Source: Tenacibaculum agarivorans | GTDB lineage: Bacteria; Bacteroidota; Bacteroidia; Flavobacteriales; Flavobacteriaceae | Length of the DNA stretch: 49,105 nt | Reading direction: 5' to 3' | Assembly (NCBI RefSeq): GCF_001936575.1 | Contig: NZ_MSMP01000035.1 | Location: 1-49,105, forward strand | Position numbers and translations under genes: made by a program | Notes under the pieces: generated by a model | Seen by the model: the letters and a program-made list of their open reading frames with translations, nothing else | What the model was told of the DNA's origin: nothing | Databases searched by the model: none | Shown here: positions 14,781 to 22,878 of the stretch, piece by piece | How the letters are laid out: each line of letters starts with the position of its first letter | Position numbering within the stretch: position 1 is the stretch's first letter

Positions 14781-15683
14781 TTAGAATACTCTTACAATAT
14801 TAAATCCAAATACAATATCTCCATCAGCATTACTAATAAATCCAGGTTCATTGGTAGATTGTGCATTGGTAAATAATAATTGAAATACATGTCCTCCAGT
14901 TTCAATATCTACACCAAAAGCATATGGGTTATAAAAAATTGAGTTTTCATCTCTATTAAAGTTATGGGTGTATTCTGCATTAAAACTAACGCGTTTGCTT
15001 AGTTTTATGCGGCCACCCAAACCTAAGGCAAATTGATTATGATTTGCAGTACCTGTTTCTTCTAAGATTTGTAAATTTTCTCTAACATAAGTTGGAGCAA
15101 TTTGAAAAGAGAAATTTTTAGAAAATCTACGAGAAGCTAATAATTGTAAAGCATAACTAAATCTATCTTCATCAATCATTCTATAATTCGTAAATCTTCT
15201 GTTATTCAATTCAGTATTAATATTGATCGTTCCATAACCTGAAAGGTTTAAAGGAAAAGAATCTGATTGTCTAGCTAATCTTACTTTACTAGCAAAAGCA
15301 ACTGTTTTTTCAAAAGATTCTCTACTTATTGAAAACTGAATACCATCGAAAAAACTATATAATAATTCAATTTTAGTGTTGGCCTGATCTAAACCTAAAA
15401 ACGTATCTAATCCATCTTTTAAAGGTCCAAATCTATGAGAAACTACTAAGTATAAATCACCTTTTTCAGCTACTTTTGTAGATTGTAAATTGGCAATTTT
15501 TAATGTTTTAAAAGCAGGTAGTTCAAATGACTTTTCTTTGTTTTTAGACGTATCATCTTGTTTAGCTTCTTCTGCTTTAATCTCATCATCTAATTCTTTA
15601 AGCAAATCATCTTGAGCAGTAACAAAATTTGAACTTAAAATAAATAGAAATGCAAATAATTTGATTAGTTGTTTATAATACAT
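14781..15683 (-). CDS. DUF5777-type outer-membrane beta-barrel protein
   Basis: 300 residues with signal peptide (1-23, cleaved after VTA). After an acidic linker rich in Asp, Glu and Lys (25-50), the body is a series of amphipathic strands typical of a barrel. Family marks: GDLYLVVSHRFG, then DTFLGLDQANTKIELLYSF, and RLARQSDSFPLNLSGYG. It ends in an aromatic-terminal strand (IVRVF), as outer-membrane barrels do. Last gene of a four-gene operon with OB-fold, YceI and cytochrome-like proteins; it overlaps the OB-fold gene by 19 nt. The function of DUF5777 is not known to me. Confidence 0.8.
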   Translation of the reverse strand: MYYKQLIKLFAFLFILSSNFVTAQDDLLKELDDEIKAEEAKQDDTSKNKEKSFELPAFKTLKIANLQSTKVAEKGDLYLVVSHRFGPLKDGLDTFLGLDQANTKIELLYSFFDGIQFSISRESFEKTVAFASKVRLARQSDSFPLNLSGYGTININTELNNRRFTNYRMIDEDRFSYALQLLASRRFSKNFSFQIAPTYVRENLQILEETGTANHNQFALGLGGRIKLSKRVSFNAEYTHNFNRDENSIFYNPYAFGVDIETGGHVFQLLFTNAQSTNEPGFISNADGDIVFGFNIVRVF

Positions 15684-16057
15684 TGGTTTAGTTTTAATTC
15701 TTCTAAAAGATCATCATAGCCAATAACAAGACCTTTCACTTTTAGTGTTTGATTTTCTTTAAACGTAGTCAAAATAGCATTATCAGTAAACTGACAAAAG
15801 ATAGTATTGTCAAGAATAATTCCTTCATCGTTTACAGCAGATACAACACCTTCAATAACAATTACCTTATTATTCCATATAGATGCATCTGTATTTAATA
15901 AGGTTAAAAAATCTTTGGACGTACCTTCAAAATCAACTTTGGTAGTTTGTGCAACATCTTCTGTTGTTTTGAAAATTTGTTGATAACCTATAACAGATCC
16001 TATAATGATCAGTGCTACAATGAGAAGAGTTACTTTATTTTTTTTTAGAAAACTCAT
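15665..16057 (-). CDS. Membrane-anchored OB-fold (tRNA_anti-like) protein
   Basis: 130 residues. One N-terminal membrane segment (about 8-28), then an OB-fold: the region from NNKVIVIEGVVSAVNDEG to CQFTD and QTLKVKGLVIGYDDLLEELKLNQC fits the tRNA_anti-like domain (PF12869, by memory). The two Cys may form a disulfide if the domain is periplasmic. The name does not imply tRNA binding; such anchored OB-folds occur in envelope proteins. It overlaps YceI by 23 nt and DUF5777 by 19 nt, so translation is coupled within the operon. Confidence 0.75.
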   Translation of the reverse strand: MSFLKKNKVTLLIVALIIIGSVIGYQQIFKTTEDVAQTTKVDFEGTSKDFLTLLNTDASIWNNKVIVIEGVVSAVNDEGIILDNTIFCQFTDNAILTTFKENQTLKVKGLVIGYDDLLEELKLNQCIINN

Positions 16058-16568
16058 AGTTTAAATCTACAGTAATTTCTCTAGCTATTTTCTTACGTAC
16101 AACGCTAGGAATTTTAATGTTAAAATCACCAGGAAGCAATATAAAGTTAGAGGTGAGTATAACTTTATCATTAACTTTAGAAATTGTCCCTTTAGTTTCT
16201 ATTTCTTTATCTATTCCTCTAATGTTTATGGATCCTTTAATATCAACTTCTTTACTTCCAGTTAAAGATTTTACATCTAGATCTTTAATATGTCCTTTAA
16301 AAGTAGCTTTAGGGAACTCATTAGATTCCATAAAATTTTCATTAAAGTGCTCTTGCATTAAAGCAACTCTAAATTTAAAAGCACTAATAAAAAGTTGCGA
16401 AGCAATCCTTCCATCATTAGTTAGTATAGCGGATGTACTTTTATTTAAAGCTTGTACAGGTTCAAAAGCTGCAACATTAGCTTTAAATCCAGTTGAACCA
16501 GTTCTGGTATAATATTTTTGACTGAATATTGATTGAGAAATCAATACTATAATAATAAAAAGTCTCAT
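16035..16568 (-). CDS. YceI-family periplasmic protein
   Basis: 177 residues from the ATG at 16568, chosen because it places a signal peptide (MRLFIIIVLISQSIFSQ) at the N-terminus; a longer frame to 16619 has no export signal and overlaps the previous gene. YceI proteins form a lipocalin-like barrel that binds isoprenoid chains (polyisoprenoids). The signature parts are AAFEPV near the start, the KFRVALMQEHFNENFMESNEFPKA core, FKGHIKDLD, and the IKGSINIRGIDKEIETKG strands. The gap to the upstream cytochrome-like gene is 20 nt. Probable role: carrying a quinone-like or isoprenoid ligand in this operon. Confidence 0.85.
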   Translation of the reverse strand: MRLFIIIVLISQSIFSQKYYTRTGSTGFKANVAAFEPVQALNKSTSAILTNDGRIASQLFISAFKFRVALMQEHFNENFMESNEFPKATFKGHIKDLDVKSLTGSKEVDIKGSINIRGIDKEIETKGTISKVNDKVILTSNFILLPGDFNIKIPSVVRKKIAREITVDLNYEFSKKK

Positions 16569-16588
16569 AGTGATATTGGGTGAATTGT

Positions 16589-16945
16589 TTATTGTTCTAG
16601 ATAACCGTCGTCTTTCCATTTATTAATAATGTTTCTGGTAGGACTGGGTAATTGTCCTGTAGGAGGCATAAAATTAGTAGTGCTGTTAATTCTACCAAAA
16701 AGATTACCATTTTCAGCAGCATTTCTCACTAAATCATACGTAGTAAGTGATAAACCTGCTGTAGGTGATACATTGTCATGGCAAGCGGCAGTAGCACAGC
16801 TTGAATTAATGATGCTTTTAACATCTTTTTCGTACGTGATCTTAGTTGACGGATCTATTGGGTCTTCTGCTGGAACTTCTGATGAAGAACAACTAGCGAT
16901 TAATAAACCTAGAACCAAAGACGATAGTTTGATTGAATTTTTCAT
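16589..16945 (-). CDS. Cytochrome c-like lipoprotein with an atypical CX4CH motif
   Basis: 118 residues. Signal peptide with lipobox ASC at Cys19, then EVPAEDP. The body has a cytochrome c-like layout: TYEKDVKSIINSSC, then CATAACHD (a CX4CH heme site in place of the usual CXXCH), and a distal Met in FMPPTGQ, ending with a helix INKWKDDGYLEQ. The pattern resembles single-heme lipoproteins of Bacteroidota that have CXXCH; if heme is bound here the spacing is unusual. First gene of the operon with YceI, OB-fold and DUF5777 proteins, suggesting envelope electron transfer or sensing; that is inference. Confidence 0.7.
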   Translation of the reverse strand: MKNSIKLSSLVLGLLIASCSSSEVPAEDPIDPSTKITYEKDVKSIINSSCATAACHDNVSPTAGLSLTTYDLVRNAAENGNLFGRINSTTNFMPPTGQLPSPTRNIINKWKDDGYLEQ

Positions 16946-17258
16946 AATTAGAGGATTGTGTTAGTTTATGATTAATATATATTGGACTTAAATTTATTAA
17001 TAAAAATAACTACTTGTTAATTTAATTCCATTTATATAAACTAATTTTTATCTCGTATTGTTGTTTAACGTTGACAAATTTATGTAGTAAGTAGGTTTTC
17101 TCAGTAATTAAAAGGTGTTAAGAGGAATTATAAATAGTTAAAAAGGAAAAAAAAGGGTTGAAAGGATCATGAAAAGGTCAAATAAAAGGAATTTGAATCC
17201 TTTAAATTCACATCTTAAGCAAATCAAAAAAATGATAAAGTTTTGGCATAACTTTTTA

Positions 17259-17290
17259 TTTGATATAGCCTTTCAAATAGCGTATCTTTG
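17259..17290 (+). promoter_or_regulatory. Putative promoter of lepA
   Basis: TTTG (17259-17262), 20 nt spacer, TATCTTTG (17283-17290), then about 26 nt to the lepA ATG. This is a full match to the Bacteroidota two-box pattern. The rest of the 16946-17258 gap is AT-rich with nothing I can name. Confidence 0.6.
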
Positions 17291-17316
17291 TCGGTCATTA
17301 GAAGTTAATAGAACGA

Positions 17317-19113
17317 ATGAAGAACATTAGAAACTTTTGTATTATCGCGCACATTGATCATGGAAAAAGTACGCTTGCAGACAGATTATTAGATTTTACC
17401 CAGACTGTAACCGAACGCGAGAAACAAGATCAGTTGTTAGATAATATGGATTTAGAGCGTGAGCGTGGAATCACGATTAAATCACATGCCATTCAAATGG
17501 ATTATGTCCATAATGGAGAACCGTTTATCTTAAATTTGATTGATACTCCAGGTCATGTTGATTTCTCTTATGAAGTTTCTCGTTCTATTGCAGCCTGTGA
17601 AGGAGCATTGTTAATTGTAGATGCAGCTCAAAGTATACAAGCACAAACAATTTCTAATTTATACTTGGCTTTAGAAAATGATTTGGAAATTATTCCAGTA
17701 TTGAATAAAGTAGATTTACCATCTGCAAATCCAGAAGAAGTTACTGATGATATCGTGGATTTGTTAGGTTGTGATCCTGAAGAAGTAATTCCTGCTAGTG
17801 GTAAAACTGGTTTTGGAGTAGATAAAATTTTAGAAGCAATTATTGATAGAATTCCTGCGCCAAAAGGAAATCCTGATGCTCCTTTAAAAGCCTTAATTTT
17901 TGATAGTGTTTACAATTCTTACCGTGGAATTGAAACTTATTTTAGAATTATCGATGGTTCTATAAAGAAGAATCAGAAGATTAAATTCATGGCTACCGGA
18001 AATGATTACTTTGCTGATGAGGTTGGTACATTAAAATTGAATCAAGAACCTAAAAAAGAAATAAAAACTGGAGACGTAGGATACCTAATAACAGGTATTA
18101 AAACGGCAAAAGAAGTAAAAGTAGGAGACACAATTACTGATTTTGCAACTCCAACTACAGATACTATTGAAGGTTTTGAAGATGTAAAGCCAATGGTATT
18201 TGCAGGAATTTACCCTGTAGATACGGAAGATTATGAAGAATTAAGAGCTTCTATGGAGAAGTTACAATTGAATGATGCTTCTTTAGTATTTCAACCTGAA
18301 AGTTCTGCAGCATTAGGTTTCGGTTTCCGTTGTGGATTCTTAGGGATGTTACACATGGAAATTATTCAAGAGCGTTTAGAGCGTGAGTTTAATATGACAG
18401 TTATTACAACGGTTCCTAACGTATCTTACCATGCCTATACTAAGAAAGAACCAGACGAGATTATTGTTGTAAATAATCCATCTGATTTGCCAGACCCATC
18501 TAAGTTAGATAGAGTAGAGGAGCCTTTTATTAAAGCTTCAATCATTACTAAATCTGATTTTGTAGGTCAAGTAATGAGTTTATGTATAGAAAAGCGAGGA
18601 CAAATCATTAATCAAACTTATTTAACTCCAGAGCGTGTTGAATTGATTTTTGAAATGCCATTAGCTGAAATTGTATTTGATTTTTATGATCGATTAAAAA
18701 CAGTTTCTAAAGGTTATGCTTCTTTTGATTATCACCCAATTGGATTGAAAAAATCGAAGCTGGTTCGTGTAGATATGTTATTGAACGGGCAATCGGTAGA
18801 TGCACTTTCTTCGTTATTACATGATAGTAATGCGTATTCTATAGGAAAGCGTATTTGTGAGAAGTTAAAGGAATTAATTCCACGTCAACAGTTCGATATT
18901 CCAATTCAGGCTGCTATTGGAGCAAAAATTATTGCTCGTGAAACGGTAAAAGCATTACGTAAAGATGTAACTGCTAAGTGTTATGGAGGAGATATTTCAC
19001 GTAAACGTAAACTATTAGAAAAGCAGAAAAAAGGTAAAAAACGTATGCGCCAGGTTGGTAATGTAGAAATACCACAACAAGCATTCATGGCCGTATTGAA
19101 ATTAAACGATTAA
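17317..19113 (+). CDS. lepA: Elongation factor 4 (LepA GTPase)
   Basis: 598 residues, standard length. Translational GTPase acting on elongating or initiating ribosomes. G-domain motifs: AHIDHGKST (P-loop, G1), RGITI (G2), DTPGHVDF (G3), NKVDLP (G4). Domains II and III follow, then the LepA-specific parts including the RCGFLGMLHMEIIQERLERE region, and the C-terminal domain with RKRKLLEKQKKGKKRMRQVG and the terminal FMAVLKLND. A single-gene unit with its own promoter and terminator. Confidence 0.97.
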   Translation: MKNIRNFCIIAHIDHGKSTLADRLLDFTQTVTEREKQDQLLDNMDLERERGITIKSHAIQMDYVHNGEPFILNLIDTPGHVDFSYEVSRSIAACEGALLIVDAAQSIQAQTISNLYLALENDLEIIPVLNKVDLPSANPEEVTDDIVDLLGCDPEEVIPASGKTGFGVDKILEAIIDRIPAPKGNPDAPLKALIFDSVYNSYRGIETYFRIIDGSIKKNQKIKFMATGNDYFADEVGTLKLNQEPKKEIKTGDVGYLITGIKTAKEVKVGDTITDFATPTTDTIEGFEDVKPMVFAGIYPVDTEDYEELRASMEKLQLNDASLVFQPESSAALGFGFRCGFLGMLHMEIIQERLEREFNMTVITTVPNVSYHAYTKKEPDEIIVVNNPSDLPDPSKLDRVEEPFIKASIITKSDFVGQVMSLCIEKRGQIINQTYLTPERVELIFEMPLAEIVFDFYDRLKTVSKGYASFDYHPIGLKKSKLVRVDMLLNGQSVDALSSLLHDSNAYSIGKRICEKLKELIPRQQFDIPIQAAIGAKIIARETVKALRKDVTAKCYGGDISRKRKLLEKQKKGKKRMRQVGNVEIPQQAFMAVLKLND

Positions 19114-19120
19114 AATATAG

Positions 19121-19154
19121 AAAAGCTCAGTAATTTTTTACTGAGCTTTTTATT
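19121..19154 (+). terminator. lepA terminator
   Basis: Perfect 13 bp stem (19121-19133 with 19138-19150), 4 nt loop and a T-run, starting 7 nt after the lepA stop codon. Confidence 0.88.
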
Positions 19155-19167
19155 TGAAAATAAATTA

Positions 19168-19175
19168 TACCTTTG
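19168..19175 (+). promoter_or_regulatory. Putative -7 box (TACCTTTG) of the BI-1 gene
   Basis: TACCTTTG fits TAnnTTTG, 28 nt before the ATG at 19204. No convincing -33 TTG at the normal distance, since the lepA terminator occupies that place. Confidence 0.35.
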
Positions 19176-19203
19176 TGAAAGAAAAATTAAATTAAAAATT
19201 ATT

Positions 19204-19923
19204 ATGGAAAATTCATTCAATTCATTTGATAACAACAGAGTTTTAGTAGCGCATTCAACAGAACTAGAAAGAGTAGAGTTTTACAAGAAAACTTATGCAC
19301 ATGTAGCAGGAGGTGTATTGCTATTTATGGTTTTTGAGTTCTTTTTATTACAAAGCGATACTATTGTGAATTTTATGTTTTCAATGACACAAGGTTGGAA
19401 ATGGTTATTATTACTCGGAGGTTTTATGTTAGTTACTAATTATGCCGAAAGTACAATTTTAAGAACTACGGATAAAAATTTACAGTATATGGCCTATGCA
19501 GGTTATGTATTTGCTGAAGCTATTATTTTTGTTCCTTTACTAGCTATTGTAACTCGATTAATGGGACCAGAAGGGATAGCAATTCTTCAACAAGCAAGTA
19601 TTGTAACATTAACTTTGTTTGCAGGATTGTCATCTATAGTATTTATAACAAAAAAAGACTTCTCTTTTTTAAGATCTGCAATCACAATAGGCTTCTTTAT
19701 TGCTATTGGTTTAATTGTAGCTGGTGCTTTATTTGGGTTTAATTTAGGATTATGGTTTTCAGTTGGTATGTGTGTATTAGCAGGTGGATCTATTTTATAT
19801 CAAACATCAAACTTAGTACACAAATTCACAACCGAAGATTACATACCAGCAGCATTAGGGTTATTTGCATCTTTAATGTTATTATTTTGGTACGTTATAC
19901 AAATCTTTTTAGATAGAGATTAA
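19204..19923 (+). CDS. Bax inhibitor-1 (BI-1)/YccA family membrane protein
   Basis: 239 residues, seven hydrophobic segments. Inner-membrane protein of the TMBIM/BI-1 family, some bacterial members of which are calcium-leak channels. Marks: FYKKTYAHVAGGVLLFM at the first helix (family pattern 'L-KTY-H'), the central MAYAGYVFAEAI helix, and the C-terminal YQTSNLVHKFTTEDYIPAALGLF segment, where Asp of the di-aspartate pH sensor is usually found near the end (here LDRD). Flanked by terminators on both sides, so monocistronic. Cellular role unclear. Confidence 0.88.
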   Translation: MENSFNSFDNNRVLVAHSTELERVEFYKKTYAHVAGGVLLFMVFEFFLLQSDTIVNFMFSMTQGWKWLLLLGGFMLVTNYAESTILRTTDKNLQYMAYAGYVFAEAIIFVPLLAIVTRLMGPEGIAILQQASIVTLTLFAGLSSIVFITKKDFSFLRSAITIGFFIAIGLIVAGALFGFNLGLWFSVGMCVLAGGSILYQTSNLVHKFTTEDYIPAALGLFASLMLLFWYVIQIFLDRD

Positions 19924-19951
19924 AAAATAAATTACAATCGTTTATATATCA

Positions 19952-19979
19952 AAAAAGACTCGAAAACTCGAGTCTTTTT
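19952..19979. terminator. Convergent terminator between BI-1 and the LytTR operon
   Basis: Perfect 12 bp stem (19952-19963 with 19968-19979), 4 nt loop, with an A-run on the left and T-run on the right, so it can serve both the plus-strand BI-1 gene and the minus-strand LytTR operon ending at 19984. Confidence 0.88.
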
Positions 19980-19983
19980 ATGT

Positions 19984-20748
19984 TTATTGTTCTAGCCATT
20001 TTCTGAATTCTGCTGTTGTTGAGGAGCTGGTCATTGGTTTTTCTTTGTATCCAGTTACAGAGAGTAATAATCTGTTTTTAAAATGATTTTCAATACCTTC
20101 TATATAATCAATACTTACAATTTCACTTCTATTAATTTTAAAGAATTTCACAGGATTTAATTGAGAGTAAATAGAACCTAAATTTTGAGAAATGGTATGT
20201 CTTTTCCCATTTTTATCTATAGCAAAACAAAAATCTCCTGATGCTTCTATAAAAGTTATGTCTATGACATTTAAAAGCTGAATGCCAGTGCTTTTTTTAA
20301 TTACAAATCTCTTTTTATAACTCGTGTTTTCTTCCTTTAAAGCAGATTTTAGTTCTGATAGAATCTCAGTATTTAAATTGTTATAACTTCCTTTTTTAAA
20401 TAACGATTTATATTTTTCTATAGCTTTAGTTAATTCCAGTTTGGTATATGGTTTTAAGATATAAGCAATTCCATTAGTATTAAAAGCTTTAAATAAATAC
20501 TCGTCATGAGCAGAACAAAAAATAATAGGAATGTCTGTATTAATTTCATCAAATAAATCAAAAGAAATTCCGTCTAAAAGTTGAATGTCAGATAAAATAA
20601 AGTCGTAAGTATTTTGCGCTAAAAACTTTTTACCATCTTTTACAGATCTTGCCCAATCATGTGGTGCTTCATTTCCAAAATAGTCATTAAGATAACTTTC
20701 TAACTTTTGGTAAGCAGGCATTTCATCTTCTAATATTAGTATTTTCAT
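19984..20748 (-). CDS. LytTR-family response regulator
   Basis: 254 residues. Receiver domain 1-120: acidic pocket ILEDE (Glu7, Asp8, Glu9), phospho-acceptor Asp54 in FILSDIQL, and Lys in YILKPYTK. A LytTR DNA-binding domain (about 147-254) follows: FVIKKSTGIQLLNVIDITFIEA (in parts), FFKINRSEIVSIDYIE, and LLLSVTGYKEKPMTSS. Such regulators bind paired direct repeats at promoters. It is the last gene of a five-gene operon and overlaps the small membrane protein gene by 4 nt (ATGA). The cognate kinase is the LytS-type protein two genes upstream. Confidence 0.92.
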   Translation of the reverse strand: MKILILEDEMPAYQKLESYLNDYFGNEAPHDWARSVKDGKKFLAQNTYDFILSDIQLLDGISFDLFDEINTDIPIIFCSAHDEYLFKAFNTNGIAYILKPYTKLELTKAIEKYKSLFKKGSYNNLNTEILSELKSALKEENTSYKKRFVIKKSTGIQLLNVIDITFIEASGDFCFAIDKNGKRHTISQNLGSIYSQLNPVKFFKINRSEIVSIDYIEGIENHFKNRLLLSVTGYKEKPMTSSSTTAEFRKWLEQ

Positions 20749-21083
20749 AAATCATCTTTTTTAAGTCTTGTAAAGATTTCAAAAACAGTTAAACCGATTA
20801 GAATAGTTAGCAAAACTGCATGGAATAAAAATAATCTTATTTGAAAGGTAGCAGAATCATTATCTTGATATCTCTTAGTTTTACTAAGTTGAATATAGTC
20901 TACAGCTGTATTTCTTAAAAACTCAATGTCATTAGAACTATTAACCTTGTTAATCATAAATTGAGAAGTTGTATCATTCTTTTTTCTCAAGAGATCTATT
21001 TTTTTACTACTCTCATCTATTTGAATAAAAGCAATAACAAAAATTGCAATTAATAAAACAAGAGAACTTATTAAACGTTTCAT
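20745..21083 (-). CDS. Small two-helix membrane protein in the LytTR operon
   Basis: 112 residues, not recognised. Membrane helices at about 5-22 and 87-106 enclose a polar, probably periplasmic, helical domain (25-85: DESSKKIDLLRKKNDTT, LRNTAVDYIQLSKTKRYQ). The layout (TM, helical bundle, TM) resembles 4-helix or chemoreceptor-like sensor domains, hinting at a separate sensor or modulator for the LytS kinase. Overlaps the response regulator gene by 4 nt and is 3 nt from the kinase gene. Confidence 0.7.
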   Translation of the reverse strand: MKRLISSLVLLIAIFVIAFIQIDESSKKIDLLRKKNDTTSQFMINKVNSSNDIEFLRNTAVDYIQLSKTKRYQDNDSATFQIRLFLFHAVLLTILIGLTVFEIFTRLKKDDL

Positions 21084-21086
21084 AGA

Positions 21087-22091
21087 TTATTCTGCTAACT
21101 TGATTATAGGTATGATAACTTTAAACTCATTAGCTGTATTAATAACACTAATCTCTTTGTCAGATAATAACAAGTATCTTGTTTTTAAATTTTCTAATCC
21201 AGTACCTAATGAATCTTTTTTTACCATTAGATCAGATTTTGAGTTTAATACAGTTAAATAATCATTGGTAATTTGAATCTTTGTTTTTATAGCTATGTTT
21301 CCACTTGGTTTATTATGTTTTACTACATTTTCTAGTAAGGTTTGTATAGCTCCTGTAGGAATGAATAAATCTTCAACTGTAGCATTATTTTCAATAGAAA
21401 AATTATAGTCGTTACCAAAACGGGTTAAGATTAAAAAAATGTAGTTTTCTGCAAATTGTACTTCTTTGGATAACTCCATTACTTCAGAGTCTTTAGTTTG
21501 GATTAAATACCTGTAAATCAAAGATAAACGATTAATGTATTCTTTCGCTTTATTAGAATCAGTATCAATTAAGCTATCCAAAGTATTCAGATTATTGAAT
21601 AAAAAATGAGGATCAATTTGAGAGCGTAATAACTTTAACTCATTTTCTTTTTGTTGTTTTTCTATTTCTGCAAACTGCGTTTGACCTTCATAAAACTTTT
21701 TCATTAATAAGATTCCAAGAGGGAACCCTACCATGTCAGTTGCATTGTATAAACCTTTTTGTAAGTATAGAAAAATGTTTTTAATGTCACTTAAAGGTTT
21801 TCCTGCAGTAAATCTACCAATAATATTTTCTAAAGTACCAAAGAATGTTAGCAATAGCGTAGCTAAAACAAAGAAAGAAATATATTTTTTTTGTTCAATT
21901 AACAGTTTAGGAACTAAGTGTATAAACATTAAAATGATTATAATAGAAATTATAGCTGAGCTAGGAAAATCAATTATATACTCGATTAACCTATTGCCTT
22001 GTCTATAATAATCAATACAGTTAAGTAATATAGTAACCGAAAATATAACTGAAAGAATTATCCAGTCCGACTTATTAAGCTTAGTATTCAT
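21087..22091 (-). CDS. LytS/YehU-type sensor histidine kinase
   Basis: 334 residues. Four hydrophobic segments in the first ~130 residues (10-30, 45-62, 70-90, 118-135), then a coiled-coil linker (140-157) and a His_kinase (PF06580) domain with RSQIDPHFLFNNLNTLDSL, phospho-acceptor His162. The C-terminal ATPase part shows LLENVVKHNKP (N-box) and GTGLENLKTRY (G-box). Partner of the LytTR regulator. Its start overlaps the CPBP gene end by 11 nt, so co-expression with the protease and outer-membrane receptor is likely. Confidence 0.92.
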   Translation of the reverse strand: MNTKLNKSDWIILSVIFSVTILLNCIDYYRQGNRLIEYIIDFPSSAIISIIIILMFIHLVPKLLIEQKKYISFFVLATLLLTFFGTLENIIGRFTAGKPLSDIKNIFLYLQKGLYNATDMVGFPLGILLMKKFYEGQTQFAEIEKQQKENELKLLRSQIDPHFLFNNLNTLDSLIDTDSNKAKEYINRLSLIYRYLIQTKDSEVMELSKEVQFAENYIFLILTRFGNDYNFSIENNATVEDLFIPTGAIQTLLENVVKHNKPSGNIAIKTKIQITNDYLTVLNSKSDLMVKKDSLGTGLENLKTRYLLLSDKEISVINTANEFKVIIPIIKLAE

Positions 22092-22872
22092 TGAGTTGAA
22101 TTTTTTCTGGAATATGTTTTTTTATTACATAAAGACCAAATAAAAGGCAAGGTAAGGAAAGTATAATTGAAAAAACAGCCCCTGTTAGATCTGTTTGGTT
22201 TGTAATTCCTTTTTGAAAAGGAATGCCTATGCGATCAATTTTTGCAGCAAAATCTATTAGTGCATGAATTATAATTAACGGATAAATACTTTTTGTAGCT
22301 ATTAGTAATGCACCAAATAAAAAGCCAATAAAAGTAGCAAAAAAGAGTTGTGATATCTCACCAAATATACCTTTGTCAAATTTGATTAAGTGTGCTAAAC
22401 CAAAAGCTAAAGCAGAAATTATTATGGCTTTGGTAATCGACTTTTTATCCTTACTGCCAAGTTTAATGAATAAAGGTAAAAGAACACCTCTTAAACTAAA
22501 TTCTTCGGAAAAACCTATACTAACACAGTATACAGCTAAAATTAAAATTTGGTATAGACTAAAGTTAGGGATGTCATCAGCAAATACAAGGTTTAATGCA
22601 ACAAAATAGAGTAGAGGAAACCATAATAAATGTTTCTTTTCAGGTTTGTACGAGTTCAATCCTCCTAAATTAGAAAGATCATTCTTCCAAATAAATAGGA
22701 ATGAGATTAAAGTCAATATGATGTTACTAGCTGTTTTTACTAATAAATGAGTATTATAATCGTAAATCTCGTTAGAAATTAGGTAATCTTTTACAACATT
22801 ATTAGTTAGTAGAATCACTATAAAAAAAGTAATAAATAACACAATCTGCTTTGTAATACTATTCTTCTCCAT
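22081..22872 (-). CDS. CPBP-family intramembrane metalloprotease
   Basis: 263 residues, about seven to eight membrane helices. CPBP (Abi/Rce1-like) active-site motifs are intact: EExxxRG as SEEFSLRG (Glu123, Glu124, Arg128), FxxxH as FGLAHLIKF (His161), and the last motif HALIDF (His203, Asp206). Such proteins cleave CaaX-type or bacteriocin/peptide substrates in the membrane. Position between an outer-membrane receptor and a LytS/LytTR pair suggests processing of a signal peptide or of a membrane component of the pathway; this is inference. Gaps: 6 nt from the receptor gene, 11 nt overlap with the kinase gene. Confidence 0.85.
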   Translation of the reverse strand: MEKNSITKQIVLFITFFIVILLTNNVVKDYLISNEIYDYNTHLLVKTASNIILTLISFLFIWKNDLSNLGGLNSYKPEKKHLLWFPLLYFVALNLVFADDIPNFSLYQILILAVYCVSIGFSEEFSLRGVLLPLFIKLGSKDKKSITKAIIISALAFGLAHLIKFDKGIFGEISQLFFATFIGFLFGALLIATKSIYPLIIIHALIDFAAKIDRIGIPFQKGITNQTDLTGAVFSIILSLPCLLFGLYVIKKHIPEKIQLNEY

Positions 22873-22878
22873 GTTGTA

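Noticed and set aside
16569..16619. Upstream extension of the YceI gene
   Set aside because: It overlaps the preceding gene and removes the signal peptide that starts at 16568.
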